NCBI GenBank assembly: GCA_030248215.1 | Contig: JASANG010003710.1 | Span: forward strand, 293,802-357,801 | Reading direction: 5' to 3' | Length of the DNA: 64,000 nt | Source of the DNA: Enoplolaimus lenunculus | Lineage: Eukaryota; Nematoda; Enoplea; Enoplida; Thoracostomopsidae | In this document: positions 12,716 through 23,322 of the stretch, piece after piece | Layout: each line of letters starts with the position of its first letter | Numbering within the stretch: the stretch's first letter is position 1 | The notes under the pieces: generated by a model | Database searches by the model: none | Told to the model about the DNA's origin: nothing | Seen by the model: only the letters and a program-made list of their open reading frames with translations | Program-made: the position numbers and the translations under genes

Positions 12716-12931
12716 TGTGGGTCAGCAGTGCGTTTGTGGCGTTGTCTAAAATGAACATATTTTAAATTCTGTTATTTTCTGTTTCTGTAAAAATAATCAT
12801 TTCTAGTCAACGTGGTTGCATATTTACAAACCTGCCCAGTACATGCGATTTCGCGGCGTATTCATATACGTATCTTGTAGTACCAAACTTACGGTATTAT
12901 ACAGCCATTGTAGCGAAATGTTTGCATGGCT

Positions 12932-13010
12932 GCGTAGCTAAAAGGTTAGAGCAGCGATCCGGTAATCGGTACGTCGTGGATCCGAGCCCCCATCGAATCC
13001 GCAGCAAAAT
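12932..13010 (+). other. tRNA-like head, probable SINE
   Basis: GGCTGCGTAGCTAAAAGGTT resembles a tRNA 5' arm and A box. GGTTAGAGC closes the D arm, and GTGGATCCGAGCCCC stands where a B box would be. The T arm is imperfect and the acceptor stem is not closed, so this is better read as a tRNA-derived SINE than as a working tRNA. Confidence 0.45.
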
Positions 13011-13319
13011 TTTCGTGAAGGACTCTATATGGTACTGCTTCACTTAGTTCTTTACTACATCATGTTAAATTTGCTTTCAAACTGTATATCTGTTCTAATT
13101 GTGTTTTCTGCACACAAAATAACAGCTGGAACGCTGTCCAAATTACGAATGTGGGGCGTTCTAGCTTTAATAATATAGATGAATACTAAAAACCTCCTGG
13201 CGGGGGTACACGCCATTCATACTCTTGGCCGTAATAATCATCTCTTTTTATTAATACAAAAATTACTGATTCCCAAACGTTTCAAACGACCTTGAATCTG
13301 CTCGTTTTGAATCCTGTTC

Positions 13320-13440
13320 TAGAATATCCTACTTAAGGCTAAAGTATAGGTTTCTTAGACAAAGGCTTAGCTAAAGCTTTTCCCAAGCCTAGTGTAAACC
13401 TAAGCCTATGCCAAAGCCGAAACCTGTGTGGAACCGTGTA
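13320..13440. repeat. family A remnant
   Basis: Scattered CCTAAG / TTAGGC words (for example AAGCCTATGCCAAAGCC) without clear termini. Confidence 0.4.
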
Positions 13441-13844
13441 CAACAGTATCGTCCTACTGGTTAAAATTCATACGTCATCGATAAACAAAGATTCATTTCA
13501 GCGAAAGATTTATCATAATTTCAACTTTAGCTTGCAAACCAATCCGTTTTAGCAGAATATTGTGAAAACGCTAAATCGGCTCGACTATCTCTTATAATTA
13601 CATAGCTACGCTGTTTAGGCCGGCTAATATACTTTGATGTTAATTTCTATAAACACAACTGAAACAAATATTTGACACTGTTGTTACAAAAGGAAATAAT
13701 TGCTTATTATTTGCCAAAATGCACTCAGAATCATGGCGGGGGTATTGCTTGTAGATGTATTGATGGTACTGAATCAATTTTTTAAATATACACTAAGCTA
13801 CAGATTCGTGGGCTGTCAAATGTTCAACGTGTACAAGGGTCGGT

Positions 13845-14345
13845 ATATCACGTGATACTGTGGGACATTTATACGAATATCTTATGATATTCTAAAATTT
13901 CAACGAATATCATATGACATTCAGCCGGACAGTGTAATCATTGGGTGCTGACAAATAAATGGAAAGTTGGACGGCAAAGGCACATATGTGCTTTAAATAA
14001 GACACGACGCCTGCAAATCGTTTCCGACACAAAATCGCTTAGAACCACAGCTTCAGTATTCAAAAATTCAAATTTAAAATTCTAGGGTCATATGATATTC
14101 AACATTACAATTTGGGTATGTTATCTCCAGTATGCAGACATTTGAAAACATATATGATATTCGCATACAATACCTCGAATACCATATGTTATTGAGGAAC
14201 AAAAAATGACCCACACATGATAATAGCAGACAAATACGAATTTTTGAATACGATATGGGTATATAAGCAGACAAAATGTTGCCCAATTAATAGAAACAAA
14301 ACGTGTCCCAAGCTGCCTCGGTTATAACGTGAACCCCGCATCAGT
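13845..14345. repeat. family G element (ATCATATGATATT words)
   Basis: GAATATCATATGACATT-like words recur. The right part carries AGCAGACAAATACGA and ACGTGTCCCAAGCTGCC. Matching copies are at 42835-42985 and, reversed, at 43925-44345. No coding sequence is evident. Confidence 0.6.
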
Positions 14346-14559
14346 GCTGATCACAGCAAATTAATTTAGGCTTTTTAGAAGGCTGAGTAGGGTTTTCAAG
14401 GTGGAACGTTAGCGACGAAACTTCAACCACAGCTTACCCAACCATATATTGTCCAGGTGGTCTGGTGGCATCAAGCGATTGGGTTCCCAGGGGTCTTGAT
14501 CCCTCGGTGACTACCATGCGCACGACATTAGCTCTGTCTGAAACATCGTATTAATGAAA

Positions 14560-14850
14560 CTTAAACCTAAGCCCCATTTCTCACAATTATGTACAGCAAA
14601 CGGTTTTTGTTGCAGATTTTTGAGCGCTGATAATAGCAAAAAGCGCCAAGATTTCTTAAAAATAAACCTAAAACTAAAATTTTTGTCAACGCTTTATAGA
14701 TATTTGCTAAAATTAACAAATTAAACATTGTTTGAACTACGTAATTTTGCGTCACTTGCGGCTCAGGCTCCGGCAAGTTTTGTTGTCCTCCGGTTCCGGT
14801 TCCGGCATTTTCCGCAAAAAAAATTTCGACTTGTGCTAACAATTGTTTTA
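14560..14850. repeat. family E-type element, degenerate
   Basis: CTCCGGTTCCGGTTCCGGC with flanking GCAAATTTT-rich sequence, as at 1300-1560 and 55400-55655. Confidence 0.5.
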
Positions 14851-15239
14851 GTCGCAATATTAATTAAATATGTTTCATATCTAAACAGTTGTTGTTTCAA
14901 TATACGTGCCTTAAAATGACGTATAGGTTTCTTCGAGCCCGGCCAGTTCTTAGCATGAATAGTGCAAGCATTATATAACATGGATGACCCATAATCAACT
15001 ATTTGTAGTTTAGCACTTTTATTTCCTATGTCTCTAAGCCTTGAGAATAGCATAGCATTATTACTTTGTTTCGATTTCGAAACATTAATAATGCATATTC
15101 AGATGCAATTGTTTTCAAATTCCTGAAGGTTTCTGGGCAAATATGAGCAATTTGGTACCTACTTAAACATCAAAGAAGACCTGCCTCCGTAAAAGGTCCT
15201 TTGAACTGAGTAAGTACTTGCAATTATAATGCTTTTATT

Positions 15240-15350
15240 GATGAAAAGAGAGTTATTGTGGCCATACTAAAGGGTATCGTTCCCAGGGAGCCGATACGCC
15301 AGTGAGATCGCGGTTCGAGACGAGTTTTAAGTCCCGTAACCAGCTCACAT
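15240..15350 (+). other. possible tRNA-derived fragment
   Basis: ATCGCGGTTCGAGACGAG resembles a Pol III B box, with GGGTATCGTTCCCAGG upstream. Only one box is convincing. It could be chance. Confidence 0.3.
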
Positions 15351-15589
15351 TGCTAGATGGGGCTAAAAAAATTTCCAAGAGAGGCATACAATGGTTTTCG
15401 ATGACTTACAAGCAAGGTTGAATGATTGTATGGGGTCAAAATTGTTCCAGGGGGGCTGCGCATCCCAGGTCGTAACTTGGACTGACCCGGGACTGTTTCA
15501 AAAATGAAAATTTTGAATGAAAAAATATATTTTGAGTCACGGTTTTCATCAACTCATTTATATCGATCCACAATAGAAAGTGACCTCCA

Positions 15590-16275
15590 GGGCCATGTTA
15601 ACTCATGATCTGAAGCTGATGGTTTCGGCATTTTTTATCAACAGTATGCTTCAGTACACCTACCCCCCTTAAACAAGGAGGGACTACAATTTTCTCTTTT
15701 ACTACGATATAAAACTGCATAAAGACCACCCTAAACAAGGGGGGTAGGCCCAAAACGCAACGCGTGCCGGTACATTCTTTTAAAACACAGATTATACCCA
15801 GTTGCACACTCTTGTTATAAAGAGTGATCATCCACTCTTGGTTTTACCAAGAGTGGATTATCGCTATTAAACAAGAGGGTGAAACTCTGCACCTTCTGCG
15901 TAGAAAAGAATTTACCCATCACGCGTGGCGTTTTTGCTATATCCCTTTTTGTGTAGAGAGGGTGGGGGGTACAACCGGTGCGAACCATGGCACAATTTAG
16001 GGCATTCATCTGATAGCGACCCGAGTCCAAACCAGGGGGATTCGGCCAAAACCGCAACATCCGGTGGCACATTTTGTACCATGCGAAATCACACGAGTTG
16101 CACACTTTTGTATCATGCGCTCTTGCTTTTACCAAGAGTAGATGATCGCTTCAACAGGAGTGTGCAACTACCGAAATTTGTGTCGTACAAAATGTACCAC
16201 CGGGCGTTGCATTTTTGACCGACCTCCTCCCGTTATACTCTTGTTGAAACCATTATACACTCTTGTTTTAGTGAC
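15590..16275. repeat. foldback element with nested hairpins (family I)
   Basis: Inverted pairs are nested here. TACCCCCCTTAAACAAGG (15661) faces CCTAAACAAGGGGGGTAGG (15731). CCAAAACCGCAACATCCGG (about 16042) faces CCGGGCGTTGCATTTTTG (about 16199). ACTCTTG / CAAGAGT words repeat throughout. The open frames on both strands are products of the symmetry. Confidence 0.6.
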
Positions 16276-16299
16276 GAAATTTCAGCTTGTAATCGTATT

Positions 16300-16430
16300 T
16301 CTCAACCTAAGCCTTAACATACCCCTAAGGCTACGGATAAATAGAAAATTGAGCTTTAAGCTTGACCTCCAACCCTGATGTTGAACTAATGTGTAAAAAA
16401 GCAGTCTAAAGCTTAAGCCTATGCTATATT
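16300..16430. repeat. family A remnant
   Basis: AACCTAAGCCTTAACATACC and AAGCTTAAGCCTATGC words without defined ends. Confidence 0.4.
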
Positions 16431-16649
16431 GTTGCTGTCTTGAAGAAAAAACGAGAACGCTTCTAAAAGTATTAACGTTGAGTTATCTTTGCCTGAATCG
16501 CTAGTTTTTAACAATCAGCGTAGACGCTGTTTAACCAAAGGTTTAGATTAATTACAAGTGTTTGAAATATGCAGTTATAGTTTTTGTCAACTTTTGATTT
16601 GACCTGTTTGACACGAAACATTTGCGAATGACTTGAATAGTAAGGATGC

Positions 16650-16790
16650 AGGCAAATGAGAGTCAGGGTCCAAGATTGGAACCGTTCCGGGCAAAGGCTC
16701 GCGAGACTGGGCCGGGCCCTTGCCCGAATGGTTGCACCGCGGGCCTAAGCGTGTCGGGCCCGGGTTTGGGCACAAACTTTGGACAGTGGG
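16650..16790. repeat. GC-rich GGGCCCGGG block, probable E-type variant
   Basis: An island of GGGCCGGGCCC and CGGGCCCGGG words in AT-rich surroundings, opening with CAGGGTCCAAGATTGG. It resembles the ends of the hAT-like family, but with other internal words. Confidence 0.4.
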
Positions 16791-17198
16791 CCGAAATAAG
16801 TCGCAGCAGTGCGTGACGTTTGTCCGATAAACCCTTGAAATAGACCACTGGTTTGATATTGTAATACGATTTAAATATGTATTTTTGAACCTAAATTCAT
16901 TTCAATTTTCATAAATAGTGCGGTCATGGCGTAGCAAAGGATTTTGAAAACTAGAGTTACGTTCTGCAAAAATTTCGAAGGAGGGATTCTTTAGTTTCTA
17001 TATCGAATCCCTTGCAATTATACGGATGTAAAAAAGATATGTAGTCCAATTTACTAAACATGTCACCTTGTTGGTTATCTAGAATCTTGAACTGCGGACG
17101 TTTCTGCTTCTACTTGGAAAAATCCGTTAACTACTGTGTGAAACCACAGTGCTATTTTTCGGACGAATCTGAGCAGCATTTTAGCAAATGCGGCAACG

Positions 17199-17628
17199 TA
17201 CTGTAGTGACCAGAATAAGAGGGGGTAATAAGAGGGAGGGGTCCCTATTTTAAGTCTCAATCAATAGCAGTCCGTATTTCTAATAAGAATCCGTAACCGG
17301 AAACCCGAGTCCCTAAACGCTAATTAGAGTACCAAAAAAGTCAATTTTCACTAATTGTAGCGCATAAATGACTCCAGAACCAAATAAAGTTGAGTTTGTA
17401 ACTTTAAAGTCTTTATCCCAAATAACGGTCCGTATTCGGATAGAGTAGGTAGGGGGCCTTAAATCATAGACGAAGACATAAGTGGAACGCGTGGTTTCAG
17501 ATTAAAAAGGAGGTGGGTGGGTTGAAAAATAAGTAACTGTTCGTTCCCGAATAGCAAGCGGGGATTCGATCTAGAGACGTGAAATGAATATCAGTCACTG
17601 CCTTTTTATTCGAGTCACTACAGTTACA
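17199..17628. repeat. family D element
   Basis: It starts TACTGTAGTGACCAGAATAA and ends TTATTCGAGTCACTACAGTTA, the inverse. Inside are long TTCGAAGC- and GTCCGTA-type blocks shared with six other copies. It runs in reverse orientation relative to the copies at 18.0, 20.9 and 22.7 kb. Confidence 0.75.
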
Positions 17629-17972
17629 CTATGACCTTCAAGTTCAAAATTATTTTCTGAACCTACTTTGATATACCAACTAAACTGTAGCAATTATTCA
17701 ATTCCAAGCTAGTGCCAAATCAAGGCACTTGATTTGCTTGAATACCGTTTGTTTGATGTTTTGTTTTGTACTCCTAAAAATATGAAATTTCCGCGCCCGC
17801 TCTCATACCTGCCTGGAATAGGCCCTAACAACCGGGCCGGTTCCAACCCTGTGCCACAGCCTCTCTTAATTGAATTCAGGGTTGAACTTTGCTCCATACT
17901 GGTTCGCTCAGGAAGGGTCTTGACACCATTTTAGTGTTAAATCTTTTTACAAACTTTGTAATTTTAACTCCG

Positions 17973-18420
17973 GTACTGTAGTGATCCGAATAAGAGGGGA
18001 GGACTGATATTTATTGGGCCTCTCCAGAGGGTACCCCGCTTGTTATGCGGTTACGGACTGTTATTTATTTTTAACCGACGCTCCGCCATCCTTCGTTACT
18101 GATATATCCGGCAGTGCAACTATCCGTTGAATTAAACGTTTATTTGTCTTGTGTCAATAGCTTGAGCGATATACAAGGTTATATTAGGAATGTACTTTCA
18201 AAATTTAAGTACGCTTGAAAGTTTCGAACTCAAATTATTTGGTCCTGGAGTCATTTATGCTCTATATTGAGGGATAACTGACATTAATGGACTTTAATTA
18301 GGGTTTAGGGACTCTATCCGCTTACGGACTCTTATTAGAGATACGGCCTCTTATTGATTCGGACTCAAAATGCTCCCCTCTTATTACCCCCCTCTTTTCA
18401 AAAACCCCTACTCCGGTTAT
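17973..18420. repeat. family D element
   Basis: Left end TACTGTAGTGATCCGAATAA; shared blocks GCCTCTCCAGAGGG, CCGACGCTCCGCC and ATTAGGGTTTAGGGACTC; right end worn in CCCTCTTATTACCCCCCTC. Confidence 0.75.
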
Positions 18421-18448
18421 TTCTTTGGTAATTATTAACCGTTATTCT

Positions 18449-18660
18449 CATGTAGCACCTAATCACCAGTTGTCATAGGCTTCTGAATAGTGAATATCGA
18501 TCTTTGAAATCCAGTCCGTTTTTCAAGTTTCATTCGACGTACTTCTGTGTAAATGTTAACACCCGCAATTGGCAGGTGTTCATGTGAGTTTGAAAATCTA
18601 TTACTAACTGCGGTGATAGTTGCTATACGCATTTGAGAATATCGTCCAACGTGTTCTATC
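18449..18660. repeat. family F element
   Basis: GTAGCACCTAATCACCAGTT at the left and AACTGCGGTGATAGTTGCTA at the right are inverted copies. The total length is about 200 bp, with no coding capacity. Confidence 0.65.
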
Positions 18661-18899
18661 CGTATTATAACGTAGCAAAAGTAGCTTGAAAGCTTTTATG
18701 CGAAAAAAATTAGCACCAACTTTTGTAGCAACGAACAAGAAATGAATTTTACCCGAACGACCAATACTGAGAAGACTTATTAAATATTAATCGAGTAAAA
18801 TCATTGTTTCGCAGCGATGCTAAATTCAATATTTCACTGGCTTTTTGTGCGAAATGGCGCGCGCGCGGTAAAAATAAGCCTGCAAAATTTGTCAGCAGC

Positions 18900-19120
18900 G
18901 GTGTGTAGGCCAATGTAAACAACAGGGGCGGAACAGTAGTACAAGCATATTCCTAAGCCTAAGCCTACGCCAACGCCTATACCTAAGCGTAAGAATAAGC
19001 ATATTTCTATGCCTAAGCCTAAGCCTAAGTCTAAGCCAAGCAAAAAATTTAGTCTAAAGCTTAAGCTTACTCTTTTCTAGTCCCACACAAAAACGATATG
19101 CCCCTGATCTTTACATGGGC
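18900..19120. repeat. family A element, full
   Basis: GGCCAATGTAAACAACAGGG at the left and CCCCTGATCTTTACATGGGCC at the right are terminal inverted repeats. CCTAAG units fill the interior. Confidence 0.8.
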
Positions 19121-20095
19121 CGGTTTGTACAAGGGATGACATCAATCGGAAATTCGTTGAAGTTATCGCGCGTCCTATCAAAATGGGCACTTGTAAAAGG
19201 TTCAGAATACCCAGCTGGATCCCAGAGGTAAAAAATTTTCTCGCTCGCAACATTGTGTGATTTGATAATTACATAATGGTATACCCTTCTGAAACTTGAA
19301 ATTCTTGCATCGTTCTATGTTTTGCGGGTGTTAAAATGGCTTAAACTCCTTGCGTCAAATGTGGGACGTTTTTCGCTTAAGATATTACAAGTTTTTGTTT
19401 GGCATTAATTTTTGTGCTTATTACCGTCTATAAAGTAGACTAAAGTGCTTTTAGCTTCTTGTTTGGTTCAGTGAAAACAGTTTTTTTATTCAAATTTTGC
19501 CTGTACCTAAATGAATTTTTGCTCTGTCCGCAGCGAAAAGGGATAACCAGGAGGTAAATTAGCAATTTTAAAATTTCTGTGACCGCTTAAATTGTACTAC
19601 AGAATATTACACCGGTCTTTTCCGTTTCGACCCACAGTCGGCATTTGAATAAAAATTACGGGTGCCCGCAGACAGTTATATTTGGGTGTACACCGAATAG
19701 TTTGGGCAGAGGGCGCTCCAGATGCAATTCCATAAGGTTTACTTTTAGACCGAATTTATTTGGGGGGGCTCCAGCCGAATTTGGAGGGCCAATTCCCACC
19801 GTGTGGACGCCTTTGGTAAAAATTGCGGAAATTTAAATTTTTTTTGCATATATGAGCTTCTTATGATTGTTCCTGATCATTTAATCACCCAAGCAGTGGC
19901 GGATCTTGGGTTTTTAATACGGTAAAATCATTGACGTATCCACAGACAGCAAGAGGGTTTGCCGCCCCTAAGACTAAAACAAAAATTCGTATATATTAAT
20001 ATTTAGTACAAATTCAAAACTGTAAAATTTCGGAACGCAAAAGGTATCATCTCATACCGAAAAATCCAAAGGTCTGCAACGGATTGTATATATGA
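19121..20095. other. intergenic with GC-rich patch and H-type end
   Basis: 19640-19820 is a GC-rich patch with GAATTTGG words and no gene. 19894-19912 holds CAGTGGCGGATCTTGGGTT, an H-type left end without a clear right partner. Confidence 0.4.
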
Positions 20096-20524
20096 CAGGG
20101 TTCAACTGGAATTCCTGTTCCGGCCGGAATTCCTGCAGAAATTCTATTCCTGTTCCTGTTTCTGTTCCTGTATATATTCAGATATGCAGGAACCGTATTA
20201 ATTTGTACGGTTTTGTATCAAACAATTCATGAACATTTGAATATTGGAAACTTTGTTTGAAAAACTGTTATTTCAAAATGAGTGTTTCTGCAATTACTAC
20301 AATTTTGTTAATAAACCTTCTGGCAATATGTTTTCGCAAAACTTGATGATGAAATGGCTGAAAATTCGTGTAAGCCATTTTTTGGCAAGTTTTGTCCAAC
20401 AGTATTCGGTGATGACAATCATTTCCTATTCCGATTCACGTTCCTGTTCCGGTTCCTGCCAAAAAAATTCAATTCCTGTTCCTGTTCCTGGTCCGGCAAA
20501 ATCTTGTTCCTGTTGAAAACTCTG
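20096..20524. mobile_element. hAT-like miniature element (family E)
   Basis: It starts CAGGGTTCAACTGGAATTCC and ends in TTCCTGTTGAAAACTCTG, inverted copies with a few mismatches. The flanks are ATATATGA (20088-20095) and ATATATGC (20525-20532), an 8-bp duplication with one mismatch. Near both ends the sequence is iterated TTCCTG / TTCCGG. The size, the CAGGG terminus and the 8-bp duplication fit a non-autonomous hAT element. Confidence 0.75.
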
Positions 20525-20898
20525 ATATATGCTCTTTTCCCAGTGACATTTCAGCATCTGCAGAGTAGCGCTATATCTCGCAAACCTCTGCGAGCAAAGT
20601 ACCTCGCCGCCGGGGAAGGGTAAATTTTGCCGGAAACTATAAAAAACCGAACAATATTACTTAAAACCGTTTAGGTTTCTAGGCAAAGAATACTGCGAAA
20701 AGGACATCAATTTAACAAAAGAATGCTTAAATGGTTAAAATACTATAGGAGTAGTATATTATATATTTTCTAATCTATCACATGTGTTTATTTTTTTTAC
20801 TACTGTTTCCTTTTTTACCTATAGATCACGCTTGTAGTAGGCTTTAGGCCTTAGCATTAGGCTTTGTTTTAGACGTTTCTAATACAGGATTTAAAATA

Positions 20899-21357
20899 CT
20901 GTAGTGACCCGAATAAGAGCGGGAGACTGATATTTGTTTGGCCTCTCCAGATGGTACCCCCTGTAATTCAGTTACGGACTGTTATTTATTTTTAACCCGC
21001 CTTTCGTCACCCTTCGTTACTGATATATATCCTGTATTGCAACTACTCGTTGAATTACACGTTTATTTGTCTTATGTCCATAGGTTGAGCGATAATGCAA
21101 GGTTATACTTAGGAATGTACTTTCAAAACATAAGTACATTTTAAGGCTTCGAACTCAACTTTATTTGTTCCTGGAGTAATTTATGCACTACAGTTAGCGA
21201 TAATTGACATTTATGGTCTCTAATTACGGTTTAGGGACTCTATCCGCTTACGGACCCTTATTAGGGGTACGAACTCGTATTGATTGGTACTCAAAATGGA
21301 GACCCCTCTCGTATTAATTATGAATCAACCTTGTTATTCGGGTCACTACGGTGTACA
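20899..21357. repeat. family D element
   Basis: It runs from TACTGTAGTGACCCGAATAA to TTATTCGGGTCACTACGGT, with all internal blocks of the family in order. Confidence 0.8.
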
Positions 21358-21506
21358 CTGTATGTTTTGGTCGAAAGATTTCAAAATACTTGTTGAACAT
21401 ATTAAACGCATCAACCATATTATGACAATGTAGACAGTGGAAAAAAGTCACGGTCTGGCATAATCAGCCTGTTTTAAAGATATCTGCAGGGGTATTATCA
21501 AATCTG

Positions 21507-21692
21507 TGCAGAGCACCTATTACCAGTTGGTGATTGGTCTTGTATCTTTCGAAAAATTCGAATGGTGAACGTTGAAATTTAGCACACTGTTCAAATTTGA
21601 TATACCCTGCGACTGCGCAAGTTTTCGGAAACTTTACTGTATATTTTCGTTATAGTTTGAAAACCTACGCTGTTAACTGGTGATATTCGGTT
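21507..21692. repeat. family F element
   Basis: GAGCACCTATTACCAGTTGG at the left and GTTAACTGGTGATATTCGG at the right. It is about 190 bp and non-coding. Confidence 0.6.
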
Positions 21693-21851
21693 GAAACAGT
21701 TTTTTGAGGATATGGGAGTTGGTCAAACCATGAAACGGCACAAAATTTATTGGCACATACGCAGGGCGGATTACCGTGGCCGCTATAAGATCCAGCTGCG
21801 CCATCAAACGATTCAGTAAGAGCCTCGACCATTGTCACTTGTTGATCACTG

Positions 21852-21990
21852 AGGCCCCCCGGGCCTGTAGCCAAGGAGGGCCTTGAAAATATTGGCCCCC
21901 TAGAAAATTAACTCATTGAAAACCCTTGAATGCCCTGCTAAAATTTTTTTACACCCCCTAGCAAGGTGAGCGGGCTATGGGACTGGGAGG
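21852..21990. repeat. family J element
   Basis: GGCCTGTAGCCAAGGAGGG, then TTGAAAACCCTTGAATGCCC and a GGGCTATGGG end. The same order recurs at 57128-57302 and 59838-59955. Confidence 0.55.
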
Positions 21991-22109
21991 CCCACTGTGT
22001 CGTTTTTGCCGACCGCCTATTCAAGAAGACTGTAAACGAATTATTAACATATTCGAACATAACATACGTACTCGTAAACATTCGATATTTTAGGACGTGT
22101 GAATATTTT

Positions 22110-22240
22110 GGAATCGCCAGAATTTAGACTAAGTGTGACCAAAATATTTACTGCGTCACTTGCGAATTTTACTCAGATTACTTTTAGTCCGGAAAAGACT
22201 ATTTCGGAGAGAGTCAATTTGACTCCCCATTTTTTGCAGA
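22110..22240. repeat. family B fragment
   Basis: Only the right half is clear: TTTTAGTCCGGAAAAGAC, GAGAGAGTCAATTTGACTCC, CATTTTTTGCAGA. Confidence 0.55.
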
Positions 22241-22505
22241 CAAGGAATCGGTTATTGTCAGCTGAGTATAGCCTGTATCTTTCGTTTATTAATAAACTGT
22301 TTTTAAACAAAGACAACTTTGGCAGGCTTAGATTTAGAAATTATTACAGCAATCATGTGGTCTACAATGAATAATAACAACAAGGATGATATTTACTCTC
22401 AAAATTTTTTGAAGCAAGAAAAAAACACTTTTAACAGGCTTTATACAGGTGCGAAAGTAAATACAAAACACTTATCAAAATCTGAGCCCGTATTCTCAAA
22501 TGTGT

Positions 22506-22700
22506 TTAGCACCAAGTATCACACCAGTTGGTGATAGGTCATCTAACTTTTGAACCAGCGCATGGCGAGGTTCGAAAGTCAGCACATTGTACGCGTTTGA
22601 TTTATTCTGTACCGATTTTGAGATCAGCAATTGCAGATTGTTCGTCAGTTTGTAAACCTATTGCGAACTGATGATAGGTGCTATACACATTTGAGAATAT
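22506..22700. repeat. family F element, full
   Basis: TAGCACCAAGTATCACACCA with CAGTTGGTGATAGG at the left, and AACTGATGATAGGTGCTATA at the right. Confidence 0.65.
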
Positions 22701-22721
22701 GGGCAATGATCTCAATAGGCA

Positions 22722-23153
22722 CTACTGTAGTGACCCGAACAAGAGGGGGGACTGATATTTATTTGGCCTCTCCAGAGGGCACCCCCCATGTTATACGTTA
22801 ACGGCATGTTATATATTTTAACCCACGCTCCGCCACCCTTCGTTACTGATATATATTCGGTATTGCAACTATCCGTAGAGTTAAACGTTTATTTCTCTTG
22901 TGTCAATAGTTTGAGCGATCATGCAAGGTTATACTTAGGAATGTAAAGATTCGAACTCAAATTTATGTGGTCCTGGAGTCATTTGTGAACTACAATTAGG
23001 AATAACTGACCTTCATGGACTCTAATTAGGATTTAGGGACTCCATCCGCTTACGGACTCTTTATTAGGGATACCGACTCGTATTGATTGGGACTCAATAT
23101 GGGGACCCCCTCTTATTACCCCAAACCCTCTTATTCGGGTCACTACAGTACGC
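22722..23153. repeat. family D element, full
   Basis: TACTGTAGTGACCCGAACAA at the left and TTATTCGGGTCACTACAGTA at the right. It ends about 170 bp before the first possible exon of the Ly6 gene. Confidence 0.8.
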
Positions 23154-23322
23154 ACATTTTAGGATACAGTTCATAAATTTTTTATTTTTAAAATAATGAC
23201 TTTTGTAATTTTTTAAGCTTTTTCAGAATAATAAGACACAAAAAAACTAATTTTATGCAACTATTGCAATTAAACGATGTCATGCTTAACTGCACATCAA
23301 TTATCATCAATATTGCAAGCAA

